Source: Psychrobacter sp. (GTDB lineage Bacteria > Pseudomonadota > Gammaproteobacteria > Pseudomonadales > Moraxellaceae). From it: DNA of 64,000 bases. Shown piece after piece: positions 1-9,745 of this stretch (position 1 is the first letter of the stretch; every line of letters starts with the position of its first letter). Made by a program: the position numbers and the translations under genes. The stretch lies in assembly GCA_029267175.1 (NCBI GenBank), contig JARIDJ010000075.1:1-64000 (forward strand), written 5' to 3'. The notes under the pieces were generated by a model. The model was not told where the DNA came from and did no database searches. It was given only the letters and a program-made list of their open reading frames with translations.

Positions 1-65
1 ATACTCATATCTTGTTGTTTGACACTTTTAATCACTTGAGCACGGAAGTCTGCTGAATAAGTCAT
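1..65 (-). mobile_element. 5' end of an IS630-type transposase gene (cut by window edge)
   Basis: Reading leftwards from an ATG at 65, an open frame gives MTYSADFRAQVIKSVKQQD and continues past the window edge. This resembles the N-terminal helix-turn-helix start of IS630-family transposases (pattern M-x-Y-S-x-D-F/L-R-x-x-V). Only 21 codons are visible, so the family call rests on a short match. The element's right end should lie between this gene and murJ, but no terminal repeat can be defined without the other end. Confidence 0.45.
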
Positions 66-279
66 AATATTTTTACTTTTCGCTTATTTTAAAACTACTG
101 TACCACTTTTATAAAAGCTCTACTATAGCGAATAAGCTTAGCAATGAATCACTATAAAAGCGTAAACAACAACACGCGCTATTGCACATTCAATCCATTT
201 ATCAAGCGTCTTAAAATGCTATAATCCGTCAGTTTTTTGACGTTATCCAATCAGCAAACCCACTAGCAAATAGGTTCCC
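66..279. promoter_or_regulatory. murJ upstream region with a consensus -10
   Basis: This AT-rich leader separates the transposase fragment from murJ. A perfect TATAAT lies at 220-225, about 55 bases before the start codon. No convincing -35 hexamer sits 16-18 bases upstream of it. It is the likely murJ promoter. The region may also hold the right end of the insertion element. Confidence 0.4.
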
Positions 280-1830
280 ATGGCAAAAAGTCGCTTGTTC
301 CGCTCCACCATGGTCGTCAGTAGCATGACCATGCTGTCACGTATTTTAGGCTTAGTGCGCGATATAGTACTGCTAGGCGTGTTTGGTGCCGGCGGCCTGA
401 TGGATGCCTTTTTGGTCGCTTTTAAGATACCTAACTTTTTGCGACGGCTTTTTGCAGAAGGCGCGTTTAGCCAAGCTTTTGTACCGGTACTCTCAGAATA
501 CAAAGAGAAGTATAACTTGCAAGAGGTACAACTATTAGTCAGTCGAACCTCTGGCGCGCTACTGCTGATACTATCGATGCTAACGGTAGTGGTGATCCTA
601 CTAGCGCCTTGGGTGGTGACTTTATTTGCGCCCGGTTTTGCTGATCAGCCAGACAAGTTCGCGATCACCGCTGAATTATTACGTCTAACCTTCCCCTATT
701 TACTCTTTATCTCGATGACCGCTTTTGCTAGCGGTATTCTGCAAAGTTATGGACGCTTTGCCGCGCCGGCCTTTGCACCGGTGTTATTAAACTTATGTAT
801 GATTGGCGCGGCGCTCATATTTGCACCGATGTTCGATACGCCTATTATGGCGCTTGGTTATGCTGTCGCTATCGCCGGACTCTTGCAGTTTTTGATACAG
901 TTGCCGCAGCTTTGGCAACAAAAGCTGCTGGTTGCGCCAAAAGTCGATTTTAAGCATGAAGGCGTTAGACGTATTTTAAAGCTCATGTTACCGGCTATCT
1001 TTGGGGTTTCAGTCACTCAGATTAATTTATTATTAAATACGGTATTTGCCTCATTGATGATAGGCGGTTCGGTCTCTTGGTTGTATGCCGCTGAGCGCAT
1101 GAGCGAGCTGCCATTAGGTCTCATTGGCGTGGCGATTGGTACGGTTATTTTGCCGAGCCTATCGGCAAGTGAGGCCAAAAAAGACGACATCACCTTCAAA
1201 AAAACCATTGACTGGGCAGCGCGGCTGATTATCTTAGTCGGTTTGCCAGCAGCGGCGGCGCTATTTATCCTCTCAGATGTGTTAATGCAAGCGCTGTTTT
1301 TGCGCGGTGAGTTCCTATTGCGTGACGCACAAATGAGCGGACTAGCCCTGCGTAGTATGGCAGGCGGTATTTTGGGCTTTATGCTGATCAAAATATTTGC
1401 GCCAGCCTTTTTTGCTCGTCAAGACATTAGAACGCCAGTCAAAATAGGGATTATCTCGGTTTTTGCTAATATGTTATTTAGCGTGGTTTTTATTGGTATC
1501 TTTTATTTTCTTAAGATTCCTCTACACGGCGGCTTGGCATTAGCGACGACTGGCGCCGCTTTTGTTAACGCCGGTCTGCTCTATTACTTTTTACACAAAC
1601 GCGATATCTTCCGTTTTGGTAGTCACTGGAAAAAGTTATTTACTCAGTTCGGTATTGCTACTGGATCTATGGTAGCCGTGCTCTATGTGATGCTGCCTTA
1701 CTTCCCAACTGACTCTGCACAGTGGCGACGTATTGTGGCTTTAGTGATTATGTGTGTTGTTGGTGCCGCAGTTTACGGGGTAGTATTGTTAGCGACGGGT
1801 TTTCGCCCGCGTCAGCTCAAACATGGTTAG
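280..1830 (+). CDS. murJ: Lipid II flippase MurJ
   Basis: A 516-residue polytopic inner-membrane protein of the MOP superfamily, which flips the peptidoglycan precursor lipid II to the periplasmic face. The start is typical (MAKSRLFRSTMVVSSMTMLSRILGLVRD), with the conserved GLVRD segment after the first helix. PNFLRRLFAEGAFSQAFVPV is the signature loop between helices 2 and 3. About 14 membrane segments can be traced and the length is normal for the family. The gene stands alone: the next gene begins after an 80-120 base gap and encodes an unrelated lipoprotein. Confidence 0.95.
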   Translation: MAKSRLFRSTMVVSSMTMLSRILGLVRDIVLLGVFGAGGLMDAFLVAFKIPNFLRRLFAEGAFSQAFVPVLSEYKEKYNLQEVQLLVSRTSGALLLILSMLTVVVILLAPWVVTLFAPGFADQPDKFAITAELLRLTFPYLLFISMTAFASGILQSYGRFAAPAFAPVLLNLCMIGAALIFAPMFDTPIMALGYAVAIAGLLQFLIQLPQLWQQKLLVAPKVDFKHEGVRRILKLMLPAIFGVSVTQINLLLNTVFASLMIGGSVSWLYAAERMSELPLGLIGVAIGTVILPSLSASEAKKDDITFKKTIDWAARLIILVGLPAAAALFILSDVLMQALFLRGEFLLRDAQMSGLALRSMAGGILGFMLIKIFAPAFFARQDIRTPVKIGIISVFANMLFSVVFIGIFYFLKIPLHGGLALATTGAAFVNAGLLYYFLHKRDIFRFGSHWKKLFTQFGIATGSMVAVLYVMLPYFPTDSAQWRRIVALVIMCVVGAAVYGVVLLATGFRPRQLKHG

Positions 1831-1950
1831 CTTACCAAAAGCTTACAACCTTAGAATAAACCTTGACTGTCACTATACTGTGAATACTCAAGAGACTGGG
1901 CATACTTAGTGAGATGGCAAACCTATCATTTACTAATATTGAGGTTTACG

Positions 1951-2589
1951 ATGAAAACCAATTTTTTAACATCTTCTATGAGCACCACTTTAGCAGCAAA
2001 ACCTTCACTATTGGCGACTGGTTTATTAGCCACCAGCCTATTGCTTAGTGGCTGTAGTAATAACGATAGCGCTCAGACAGCAGCGCCTGAGGACAATGAT
2101 GAGCAAACAGTCGTTGCCAATAGCAATGGTCCGGTAGAAGAAGCGGTAGCGGCGAATACGCAAGGTGTTGTCGCTAATGATAATGAACCCGTTAGCACTA
2201 ACCTAGCAGCTGATACTAGCATGACTAATGATACTATCCGTCCGATGGCTACTGCTTCTGAGTCGCCAAGCTTAGTGACCAATCCTACTGAGCCCGGTAC
2301 GCCTGAAGACACAGTCAAACAAGCGCTAAATACCTTATATTATGGCGATGCTAAAGAGGCTGCCGACTACTATCAGGTCGATATGGCCAACTTTGAGGCG
2401 GAGCTTGCCAATACTCAAAGCGCCTTTCAGCAAACGGTTGAAAGCGTAACTATGACCAATACGCAGTATAGTGTCGACAAAACACGCGCCACCATCACCG
2501 GCGAGCTAAAGCTAAAAGGGCAAAGCGAGCTGGCTCCTTTGACTTATGAGCTAAGAAAAGTAAAGGGTCAATGGAAGATTTTGGGTTAA
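1951..2589 (+). CDS. Lipoprotein with C-terminal DUF4878/NTF2-like domain
   Basis: The preferred start is the ATG at 1951, because GAGG lies six bases upstream and it gives a clean signal peptide. An earlier in-frame start at 1909 would add 14 residues before it. The lipobox LLLSGC at residues 30-35 predicts a secreted lipoprotein. Residues about 40-110 are a low-complexity, Ala/Asn/Thr-rich acidic linker. The C-terminal ~100 residues (TPEDTVKQALNTLYYGDAKEAADYY to the end) resemble the DUF4878 domain, a small NTF2/lumazine-binding-like fold. Function is unknown. Confidence 0.75.
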   Translation: MKTNFLTSSMSTTLAAKPSLLATGLLATSLLLSGCSNNDSAQTAAPEDNDEQTVVANSNGPVEEAVAANTQGVVANDNEPVSTNLAADTSMTNDTIRPMATASESPSLVTNPTEPGTPEDTVKQALNTLYYGDAKEAADYYQVDMANFEAELANTQSAFQQTVESVTMTNTQYSVDKTRATITGELKLKGQSELAPLTYELRKVKGQWKILG

Positions 2590-2619
2590 TAAGCTAATAA
2601 AATAACGAGCCGACAAAAT

Positions 2620-3219
2620 TTATACGTCAGTTGTATCGGTAATCTTAATGGCTAACCCCAGCATCACCACATCAGCGATAAAGCCCTGCATATCGCAAAC
2701 TTGCGGCATATAGCCCCATTGCTCAAAACCAAGCTTTCGAAATAATCCTAAGCTTGGCGTATTATGAGCAAAGATAAGCGCAACGATATTGTAGATACCC
2801 AAACTTGGCGCTTGCGTCAGCATCCATCCGATCAATAAGCTACCCAAGCCCTGACCCTGATAATCGTGATGCAAATAAATACTAATCTCACTGCTGATAT
2901 GGTAGGCGGTGCGCGCGTATAAATCGCTAAAGCTGCCCCAAGCGACGATTGTCGCCGATGCTTTACTATCTGACTGGGTTTTTATTACATAAATGGGACG
3001 TTTTGGATTATTTATATGCTCATCAAACCACTGCGCACGCTCTACACTAGTGACTGGCGCTAAGATAGCAGTCGCTTGCTTGCCGGCGATACTTTGATTA
3101 TAAATGTCTACTATAGCCGCCAGATCATTATGACTAGCGCGCTGTACTATAAATTTATTATTAAGCGCGACTGTATGGCTGTCCTTGCTTTCATTAAGGA
3201 TAATTGCATCATTGAGCAT
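2620..3219 (-). CDS. GNAT-family N-acetyltransferase
   Basis: A 199-residue protein with a single GNAT domain from about residue 27 (FIVQRASHNDLAAIVDIYNQSI). The acetyl-CoA loop is recognisable as YQGQGLGSLLIGWML around residues 120-134, followed by the typical NTPSLGLFRKLGFEQWG near the C terminus. The layout resembles phosphinothricin/aminoacid acetyltransferases of the Pat/YncA type. The substrate cannot be read from the sequence. It is convergent with the upstream lipoprotein gene and divergent from ribF. Confidence 0.85.
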   Translation of the reverse strand: MLNDAIILNESKDSHTVALNNKFIVQRASHNDLAAIVDIYNQSIAGKQATAILAPVTSVERAQWFDEHINNPKRPIYVIKTQSDSKASATIVAWGSFSDLYARTAYHISSEISIYLHHDYQGQGLGSLLIGWMLTQAPSLGIYNIVALIFAHNTPSLGLFRKLGFEQWGYMPQVCDMQGFIADVVMLGLAIKITDTTDV

Positions 3220-3375
3220 AGCTTTATTAGCCTGATAGTGAGTTATCTGTAGTTTGCAGTGTGAGACTGACTATTTTACTTTATAATGGCAAACCTTAAA
3301 GCCTTTTGAGGCGAATAAAATCATCTAAAACGCTATTTTTCTTTATTTCACTGCTCTTATCATAGCTGCAAATTT
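3220..3375. promoter_or_regulatory. Divergent promoter region for GNAT gene and ribF
   Basis: A consensus TATAAT occurs at 3282-3287 on the plus strand, about 90 bases before the ribF start codon. No clear -35 is visible at normal spacing. No Shine-Dalgarno sequence is obvious before the ribF ATG at 3376. No riboswitch-like conserved structure was recognised. Confidence 0.3.
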
Positions 3376-4524
3376 ATGAATACCTATTTTTTAGAACAAC
3401 TGATTGCTCCGCCCTTTATTATCTCGGCTGATAAGGCGGTAAATAGTGCAGATAGTAAGGATAACAGCCTTACTGAGCTTGCGCCTTGCGTGCTGACTAT
3501 CGGCAATTTTGATGGCGTGCATTTGGGTCATCAGGCCATGCTTGCAAAAGTTCGAGCGTTGGCTGATGAGCGACAGCTAAGTGCGGCAGTTATGATATTT
3601 GAGCCGCAGCCACGTGAATTTTTTGCTCCGCAAAAAGCTCCTGCTCGCCTGACCAATCTAGCAGAAAAACAAGCGCTATTAGCAGAATATGGTGTCGACA
3701 CTTTGATTGTGGCAAGCTTTGATAGCGATTTTCGAGCGCTGTCTGCCACCGCTTTTGCTGATCTATTAGCGCTACGATTAAAGGTAAAAGCTTTGGTGTT
3801 AGGCGATGATTTTCGTTTCGGTCATGACCGTACTGGCGATAGTCAATTTTTGCAAAACTATGGCCTACAAGTGACAGATTTGCATACTATTACTGACGAG
3901 ATTAGCGCTAATAACGAAGTGGCAGACTTTGATACTGCCAAAAATGATAGCGCTAATAAAACTACCGCTGATGATAATAATGAAAGCACGCGCATCAGCT
4001 CTACCCGTGTGCGCGATTTATTGTTAGCCGGCAATATAGAGCAGGCCAATCGACTACTGGGCCGCGACTATACTATTATGGGTACTGTGGTAAGTGGGGA
4101 TAAAATCGGTCGAACCATGGATTTCCCTACGGCCAATATCGATCTGAATCGTATAAAACCAGCTTTGCACGGTATCTTTGCGGTAGATGTGGTACGTCTT
4201 AATAAACAAGGTGAGGTGATTATTAACGGTCTGAGCGCTCTTGCGGCAGAAGGTCAAACTGGGGTGCCTGGTCTACGTGCGCATAGTCTTTTTGGTACGG
4301 CTAGCGTTGGCATCAGACCTTCGGTGAATAAAGGCGATAACTGGCGTTTGGAAGTACATTTCCCAAACTTTAAAGCTGATTTGTACAATGAGACGCTCCA
4401 AGTCCGGTTTTTACATTATTTGCATGGTGAACGTCATTATGATGGTTTAGAAGCCTTGAAGAAGGGCATTCATCAAGACGTTACTGATTTACTAGCTTGG
4501 CGAGAAGAGCAGTTAGTGCCCTAA
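3376..4524 (+). CDS. ribF: Bifunctional riboflavin kinase / FAD synthetase RibF
   Basis: RibF converts riboflavin to FMN and then FAD. The N-terminal FAD synthetase domain has TIGNFDGVHLGHQAML (nucleotidyltransferase HxGH, about residues 41-56), the FEPQPREFF segment, FRFGHDRTG, and the ISSTRVRDLL motif. The C-terminal riboflavin kinase domain has GRTMDFPTANI. At 382 residues it is longer than the usual ~310. The excess lies in an N-terminal spacer and an Asn/Asp/Thr-rich insert of about 25 residues just before ISSTRVR. It is not followed by ileS/lspA as in many gammaproteobacteria; a strong terminator follows instead. Confidence 0.95.
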   Translation: MNTYFLEQLIAPPFIISADKAVNSADSKDNSLTELAPCVLTIGNFDGVHLGHQAMLAKVRALADERQLSAAVMIFEPQPREFFAPQKAPARLTNLAEKQALLAEYGVDTLIVASFDSDFRALSATAFADLLALRLKVKALVLGDDFRFGHDRTGDSQFLQNYGLQVTDLHTITDEISANNEVADFDTAKNDSANKTTADDNNESTRISSTRVRDLLLAGNIEQANRLLGRDYTIMGTVVSGDKIGRTMDFPTANIDLNRIKPALHGIFAVDVVRLNKQGEVIINGLSALAAEGQTGVPGLRAHSLFGTASVGIRPSVNKGDNWRLEVHFPNFKADLYNETLQVRFLHYLHGERHYDGLEALKKGIHQDVTDLLAWREEQLVP

Positions 4525-4547
4525 TTAAAAGCGCTAAATTGGATATG

Positions 4548-4581
4548 AAAAAGCCAGCTTAGCGAACAAGCTGGCTTTTTT
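4548..4581. terminator. Bidirectional intrinsic terminator
   Basis: The stem AAAAAGCCAGCTT / AAGCTGGCTTTTTT with a short AGCGAAC loop has T-runs on both strands. It lies between the convergent ribF and DUF2789 genes and should serve both. Confidence 0.9.
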
Positions 4582-4632
4582 ATGATTTCTAGTTTTATGA
4601 TTTTTAGTCTATTAGTGATTTATCAAATATTA

Positions 4633-4872
4633 TCAAGCATCAGGATGCAAACGTACATTTAGCTCATCAATGACTTCAACCCAAGCGGCGTCTTTTTTCC
4701 ATTCTTCTTCTAAAAACATGCGCTGGCTATCCGTCCAAATATCTGCCTTTTTTAACTCTTCGTTTTTTGCTAATTGATTATTAGCGATAAATTTCTCGAT
4801 AGCTTCATCTGAATTATCTAACCCTAATTGCGCAAATAATTCGTTCATATTGTAGTCAACTTCACCTAGCAT
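4633..4872 (-). CDS. DUF2789 family protein
   Basis: A 79-residue acidic protein matching the DUF2789 family: the N-terminal MNELFAQLGLDNSDEAIEKFI, then a Lys/Glu-rich middle, and a C-terminal FLEEEWKKDAAWVEVIDELNVRLH. The start at 4872 is preceded by AAGGAG at good spacing. An internal Met at residue 9 is also possible. Family function is unknown. It is monocistronic. Confidence 0.85.
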   Translation of the reverse strand: MLGEVDYNMNELFAQLGLDNSDEAIEKFIANNQLAKNEELKKADIWTDSQRMFLEEEWKKDAAWVEVIDELNVRLHPDA

Positions 4873-5052
4873 ATCCCTTCTCCTTCAAGTTAATCGTAAT
4901 TAGATTATTTTATTATCTGTTTTCTTAGTGAACATCCTAATTGTAGCAACTGTATTTTTAAAAGCTGTTAGTCAATGTTTATCTAAGCTTACCATTTGTG
5001 TTAACAGCGCTCTGCAACAGACCTAAGTTATTTTACAAAAGTACACTCGCAC

Positions 5053-5081
5053 AAAAAAAGCCCTGCCAGATAGACAGAGCT
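5053..5081 (-). terminator. mdh terminator
   Basis: On the minus strand AGCTCTG pairs with CAGGGCT (one G-U) across a nine-base loop. A run of seven T follows. It lies 45 bases after the mdh stop codon. Confidence 0.8.
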
Positions 5082-5126
5082 CTTTGCTTATAAATTTTCA
5101 ATTTCACTGCTATCTATAGCAATGGC

Positions 5127-6110
5127 TTATGGTAGCAAGTGAGAAACCGCATCACGCTCTTCGCTAAGCTCTTGCTCGGTCGCTGCCATCTTCTTTTTTG
5201 AGAAGTCAGATGACACGTCAACGCCTTCAACGATAGACCAGTCGCCATCTTTGCAAGTGCATGGGAATGAGTAGATCAAACCTTTAGCGATACCATATTC
5301 GCCGTTTGAGTAAACACCCATAGAGACCCAATCATTCTCATCAGTGCCCATCGCCCAAGTACGCATGTGCGCGATTGCAGCATTGGCAGCAGAGGCGGCA
5401 GATGAAGCACCGCGAGCTTTAATAATAGCCGCGCCGCGCTGTTGTACTTCTGGGATATAAGTGTTTTCGTACCAATCGCGATCGACTAGATCTAGCGCTG
5501 GCTTGCCGTTAACGGTACATTCGGTTAGATCCGGATACTGAGTTGAGGAGTGATTGCCCCAGATGATCATTTTTTTCACGTCATTAACCGTGCTGTCCGT
5601 CTTCTCAGCCAACTGGGCGATAGCGCGGTTATGATCCAAACGAGTCATCGCCGTAAAGTTACGTGGGTCTAGATCTGGTGCATTACGCTGAGCGATAACG
5701 GCATTAGTATTGGCAGGGTTACCCACGACTAAGACTTTGACATCACGGCTAGCAACGTCATTTAATGCTTTACCTTGCGCTGAGAAAATAGCGGCGTTAG
5801 CTTCTAATAGATCCTTACGCTCCATACCTGGGCCACGAGGACGCGCGCCTACCAGTAGTGCATAATCTGCGTCTTTAAAAGCGACAGTAGCGTCATCAGT
5901 CTGTACGATATCGGCTAATAATGGGAAAGCACAATCTTGCAATTCCATGACGACGCCTTTTAGCGCATCGAGTGCTGGAGTAATCTCTAGCAATTGCAAA
6001 ATGACTGGCTGATCTTTACCTAGCATCTCACCAGAAGCAATACGGAATAACATAGCGTAGCTGATATTACCAGCAGCACCAGTGACGGCAACACGTAAAG
6101 GCTGTTTCAT
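5127..6110 (-). CDS. mdh: Malate dehydrogenase (NAD-dependent, cytosolic-type)
   Basis: A TCA-cycle enzyme that interconverts malate and oxaloacetate. The 327-residue protein starts [21 protein letters not shown], with the Rossmann TGAAGxIxY nucleotide loop of the cytosolic-like MDH group. Substrate-binding arginines lie in [15 protein letters not shown], and LDHNRA and [13 protein letters not shown] carry the catalytic Asp and His. Length is normal. It is transcribed alone, with its own terminator. Confidence 0.97.
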   Translation of the reverse strand: MKQPLRVAVTGAAGNISYAMLFRIASGEMLGKDQPVILQLLEITPALDALKGVVMELQDCAFPLLADIVQTDDATVAFKDADYALLVGARPRGPGMERKDLLEANAAIFSAQGKALNDVASRDVKVLVVGNPANTNAVIAQRNAPDLDPRNFTAMTRLDHNRAIAQLAEKTDSTVNDVKKMIIWGNHSSTQYPDLTECTVNGKPALDLVDRDWYENTYIPEVQQRGAAIIKARGASSAASAANAAIAHMRTWAMGTDENDWVSMGVYSNGEYGIAKGLIYSFPCTCKDGDWSIVEGVDVSSDFSKKKMAATEQELSEERDAVSHLLP

Positions 6111-6485
6111 AGAGTATTCTCCAATTAATAATTACAAGGATTAGACAGTATCTTTTTCGACAATATCTTTATTGACTGATAGCTTTTTGCACAATAGCTA
6201 TTGAGATCATGACTTATTAATGACTGCTTTTATGCAAAAGCATACTTAAAACGAGAGCTAGTGTAGCACTTCATTTAGGGAATCGTCTAGCGACAATAGC
6301 AGGCAAGATTGCTAGATAAGCGCTATTTACGCTTAATTTAAAGGTTATATTGTTACATTTTATGCTAACAAAAGTCAGTGAGTCGCTATTAACAATAATA
6401 GGCTTGTGTTATTCAGAGTTGAATAAGATTGAAGAATGGTTCAGCGATGAGACAGCTTTTTGAGTGGTATAGGCTAGAGCTACTA
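6111..6485. other. Intergenic region upstream of mdh
   Basis: A 375-base gap between the end of the RNase T2-like gene and the mdh start, both on the minus strand. It must contain the mdh promoter, but no good -35/-10 pair was found. A plus-strand frame of about 70 codons starts here and runs into the antisense of the next gene; it has no recognisable content. Confidence 0.5.
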
Positions 6486-7244
6486 TTATCGGCCACCAGA
6501 GATGATGAATTTTTTGCCGCAGCTATCGATAGTATTACTACAACTTGCAAAACTATTACCCTCATAGCAAATATGGATCTCAGTCAGAGTAGACTGACGA
6601 CGACTTCCAGCCTGACAAATAAGATCAATACTAGCTGAGCTCATGCCACTATTTAGACTTGTCATTTGTTTTAGAAAGCTGGATTTAGAGACGGTATAAC
6701 TATTGCCAGTAGTAAGCTCATTAGGCAGCTTTAAATCTCCAGCATAATTGATAATTTGGCGAAAATAACTATTGGCACTAAGCGGACTACAAGTCCCGTA
6801 ACGATGCCAGACTTGGCTACGAACGGTAGTATCTGGCATGATACGGTTGACCACTTTTAGCTGTAAAGGGGTTAGACGCGGCTCACTACCACGGCCGCAG
6901 CGCTCGCCATACCCTAAGTCTAAACCTGAGATAGTAAAAGAGTAGCCCTCTAAGCATTGACGCATGCGCGCGCGCGTAGGCTGCATACTGCATAGTGCTG
7001 GCGTCATCTCAATCATTAGCACACGCTGACTACTATTCACAGCGCTAGCGGCTTGCGCTGGTAACATCGCCACCCCTTGTAGCACTAACAACGCAGCTAC
7101 AAGCGATAGCTTATGATGGCTTAAAACTACTCTATTAATAAATACTTTGGCGCTATCATTAGCCTCCGCATAACCCTGAAGCTCAACAGACGATCGATGG
7201 CTATTAGACTGATGTTGTACGATATTTAAATATTTCTTTATCAT
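6486..7244 (-). CDS. RNase T2-like secreted protein, catalytic residues replaced
   Basis: This 252-residue protein aligns by motif order with bacterial RNase I (T2 family): TPALC (residues 81-85), FTISGLDLGY where the family has FTLHGLWP (about 103-112), MPDTTVRSQVWHRYGTCSPLSANSYF (137-161), and the C-terminal LTEIHICYE and CGKKFIISG. Cysteine positions are broadly kept. The CAS I His is Ser106, and the CAS II Glu and His are Val145 and Tyr149, so T2 ribonuclease chemistry looks lost. A signal peptide core (LSLVAALLVLQGVAMLPAQA) starts only at about residue 46, leaving an unusual N-terminal extension; no better ATG is available. It is probably periplasmic. Confidence 0.6.
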   Translation of the reverse strand: MIKKYLNIVQHQSNSHRSSVELQGYAEANDSAKVFINRVVLSHHKLSLVAALLVLQGVAMLPAQAASAVNSSQRVLMIEMTPALCSMQPTRARMRQCLEGYSFTISGLDLGYGERCGRGSEPRLTPLQLKVVNRIMPDTTVRSQVWHRYGTCSPLSANSYFRQIINYAGDLKLPNELTTGNSYTVSKSSFLKQMTSLNSGMSSASIDLICQAGSRRQSTLTEIHICYEGNSFASCSNTIDSCGKKFIISGGR

Positions 7245-7488
7245 AATTTCACAAGTATTCAGTAGTTATCGAACAAAGTTATCGCGTATAAACAGTAGGG
7301 CAAGTAGCGGCTAGAACTGCTAAATAGCTAACCATTGCTACTATTTAGCTCAGCTTATGCCATACTAGCAAACCGTCCTTTTTAATATATAGCAGAAACG
7401 TAAACTCAGCTTGTACGTCATTATTATCAAAGAGTATCAAAGCTTGCTTAATAGCTGCAATAATAAAAACGACCTACCCTGTTCACAT

Positions 7489-7521
7489 AAAAAAAGTCAT
7501 CAATAAATTATCATTGATGAC
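7489..7521 (-). terminator. Terminator of the lytic transglycosylase gene
   Basis: A perfect nine-base stem GTCATCAAT (7496-7504) / ATTGATGAC (7513-7521). On the minus strand it is followed by a long T-run. Confidence 0.9.
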
Positions 7522-7567
7522 CTTTTGACGCTATTACTAATAAGCTAATAGCCTTAAGCTGCTATCG

Positions 7568-9745
7568 CTAAAAGCCTGCCGGAACGACGCCCATACGCTC
7601 GGTAATCGCTTGCGGACGACCCAATAAACTACTGTAGATGGTAGCGTTTTCCATCACATGTTTGACATAGTTGCGCGTCTCAGGATAAGCGATAGACTCA
7701 ACATACTGATCGGCTGCAAGCGAGCCATAAACAGGCTGCCAACGTTTGGCATTATTGGGACCTGCATTATAGCCTGCGGTTGCAAGCACCGGCTGATAAT
7801 TAAGCTTACCTAAGATATCGCCCATATACCAAGTCCCATAGCGAATATTGGTATCGCCACTGTTGGCGCGGCTAGCGCTATAAGTTTCGCCTAAATTACG
7901 AGCAATATATTTTGCAGTATCTGGCATCACCTGCATCAAGCCGCTAGCACCAACGTTAGAGCGTGCTGAGGGTACAAATCGGCTTTCTTGACGCATGATA
8001 CCATATGCCCACGCCGGATCAATACCCGCATCACGGCTATAACGAACTACCGCGCTTTGATGCGGCATCGGATGAGAAAGGGCTAAGCTATCGACTCTAT
8101 CGGTGTTGTCAATGGCATAAATGGCACGGTCAAGCCAGCCCATATCATAGGCTACTCGCGCGGCTGCAACGATCAGATTGTCATCGCGCTTATCACGCGC
8201 AACCTTCACCGCCCAGTTCCACTCACGATTAGCAAAAGAGCGATTGGCATCGCCATTATAGAGCGCAAAAGCGCGAGCAAAGTTAGGATCTTGCATCACT
8301 CGAGCACGCTCACTGCTACTTATATTAGGCAGATTATTGCCGCCTAAACGACTAGCGTCAAAGCGTTGACCTACTTTGTCTTTGGCCATTAGACCATAGT
8401 AATCATTACTCTTGGCTAATTGTTGGTACATTCTTTTGGCAGTGCTGCGCTTATTAGTATCGCTTGATTGCTCATAAGCGCGCGCTAACCAATATTGCCA
8501 TTGATTGGACTTTTGGGTCTCACTATCCATCTTGGAGATAGCCTCCACCACATCGTCCCAACGACTAAAGCGAATGGCAGCAATAGCGTAGTCTTCTGCT
8601 TCTTCAAAATTAAAATCATTATCTAAGCTGGCGCGGAACCAATCGACTGCCTCGCTGTTAAAACCGTCATCAGTATTATAATTCATACGCTTGACCCCAA
8701 TAATGCGATAAGCATAGCGGCGCGTGTCCTCGTTTAATAGACGTCTGCTGCGCTGATTGTCTTGCTTGATATCAAAGTCTAATTGTAGCGCGGCTTCACG
8801 ATAAGACTTGTCCGCCAAACGCCCTAACGCATAAAGATAAAGGTACTGATTGGTTTGGCTTACTGGCTCTCTTGTAAACTTACTAAAAAAAGACGATGGA
8901 CTCAGCTGAATCTCGCTCAAAGCTGAATAAGGAATAGGCGTACCTAAGCGCGAAGATAACGCCATGATATCGCCAGTCTTACCTTTACGTAGCATACGTT
9001 TAAGCCGAGAAACCCGGTCTTGATTACTAATTAGCGCGTTGTTATTCATCTCCATTGCTAGCTGATCACACAAAGCGGGCTGCTTTTTAGTGGTGAGCCA
9101 AACATCGGACTTAGCCGCCATAGCACGAATAGTGTCACCGCCATTATTGAACCCTAAGGCAATAGCGCAGCGCTCAGAGCTATCGGCATTGGTAATCAAA
9201 TTAGCTACTTGCCGCACGGCAGCATAATCATTGGCACCCGCTTTGGTCTCAGCAAAATCAGCTACTAGTTTTTCTGCCATGACGGTGTTTGGATACTGAC
9301 GCACAAACTGCGAGACGCTAGCAGCGCTTTGAGAGTTTAGATCTAAATTCATCCGCCAATAAGTGGGATACATCGCAAATAGCCCTCCACTCATCGATTG
9401 CTCATAACCATATAGGGCGCTGACATCGCCGCGATTTTCAGCTTGCGCCGCGGCGTTGAATAAGTCAATGTCACTACTTGATTGAAAACTGCCTGACTGA
9501 TAACCCTCTGCCTGATAACTATTGGTTGAATAAGAAGTAACGGATTGCTCTAAGCTCTCGCCCTCACCCCATGTCAATTCAGCACAAGCGACTTGTGATA
9601 AGCCTAGCGCCCCCATAGCAGTAGCGACGCTCAAAGCACTGACACGCCATTTGGTAATATTAACGTGCTTTAGTCGTTTTGAGCTTGAATACGGTTTGGT
9701 TTTAATCGGTGCTGTGCTGTGGTGAGCTACGCGTAACTTTGTCAT
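7568..9745 (-). CDS. slt: Soluble lytic murein transglycosylase (Slt70-like)
   Basis: A periplasmic enzyme that cleaves peptidoglycan glycan strands with formation of 1,6-anhydroMurNAc. Of 725 residues, the N terminus carries a long basic segment and a signal-like hydrophobic stretch ending near VACA. The middle is an all-helical superhelix region (YWLARAYEQ and similar). The C-terminal SLT domain has GIMRQESRFVPSARSNVGASG, which contains the catalytic Glu, then GLMQVMPDTA, NIRYGTWYMG and ATAGYNAGP. The order matches Slt70, though the protein is somewhat longer than the E. coli enzyme. Confidence 0.92.
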   Translation of the reverse strand: MTKLRVAHHSTAPIKTKPYSSSKRLKHVNITKWRVSALSVATAMGALGLSQVACAELTWGEGESLEQSVTSYSTNSYQAEGYQSGSFQSSSDIDLFNAAAQAENRGDVSALYGYEQSMSGGLFAMYPTYWRMNLDLNSQSAASVSQFVRQYPNTVMAEKLVADFAETKAGANDYAAVRQVANLITNADSSERCAIALGFNNGGDTIRAMAAKSDVWLTTKKQPALCDQLAMEMNNNALISNQDRVSRLKRMLRKGKTGDIMALSSRLGTPIPYSALSEIQLSPSSFFSKFTREPVSQTNQYLYLYALGRLADKSYREAALQLDFDIKQDNQRSRRLLNEDTRRYAYRIIGVKRMNYNTDDGFNSEAVDWFRASLDNDFNFEEAEDYAIAAIRFSRWDDVVEAISKMDSETQKSNQWQYWLARAYEQSSDTNKRSTAKRMYQQLAKSNDYYGLMAKDKVGQRFDASRLGGNNLPNISSSERARVMQDPNFARAFALYNGDANRSFANREWNWAVKVARDKRDDNLIVAAARVAYDMGWLDRAIYAIDNTDRVDSLALSHPMPHQSAVVRYSRDAGIDPAWAYGIMRQESRFVPSARSNVGASGLMQVMPDTAKYIARNLGETYSASRANSGDTNIRYGTWYMGDILGKLNYQPVLATAGYNAGPNNAKRWQPVYGSLAADQYVESIAYPETRNYVKHVMENATIYSSLLGRPQAITERMGVVPAGF

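Noticed and set aside
6429..6638. Plus-strand frame of 69 codons at the end of the RNase T2-like gene
   Set aside because: Most of it is antisense to the RNase T2-like coding region, and no ribosome binding site or family is seen.
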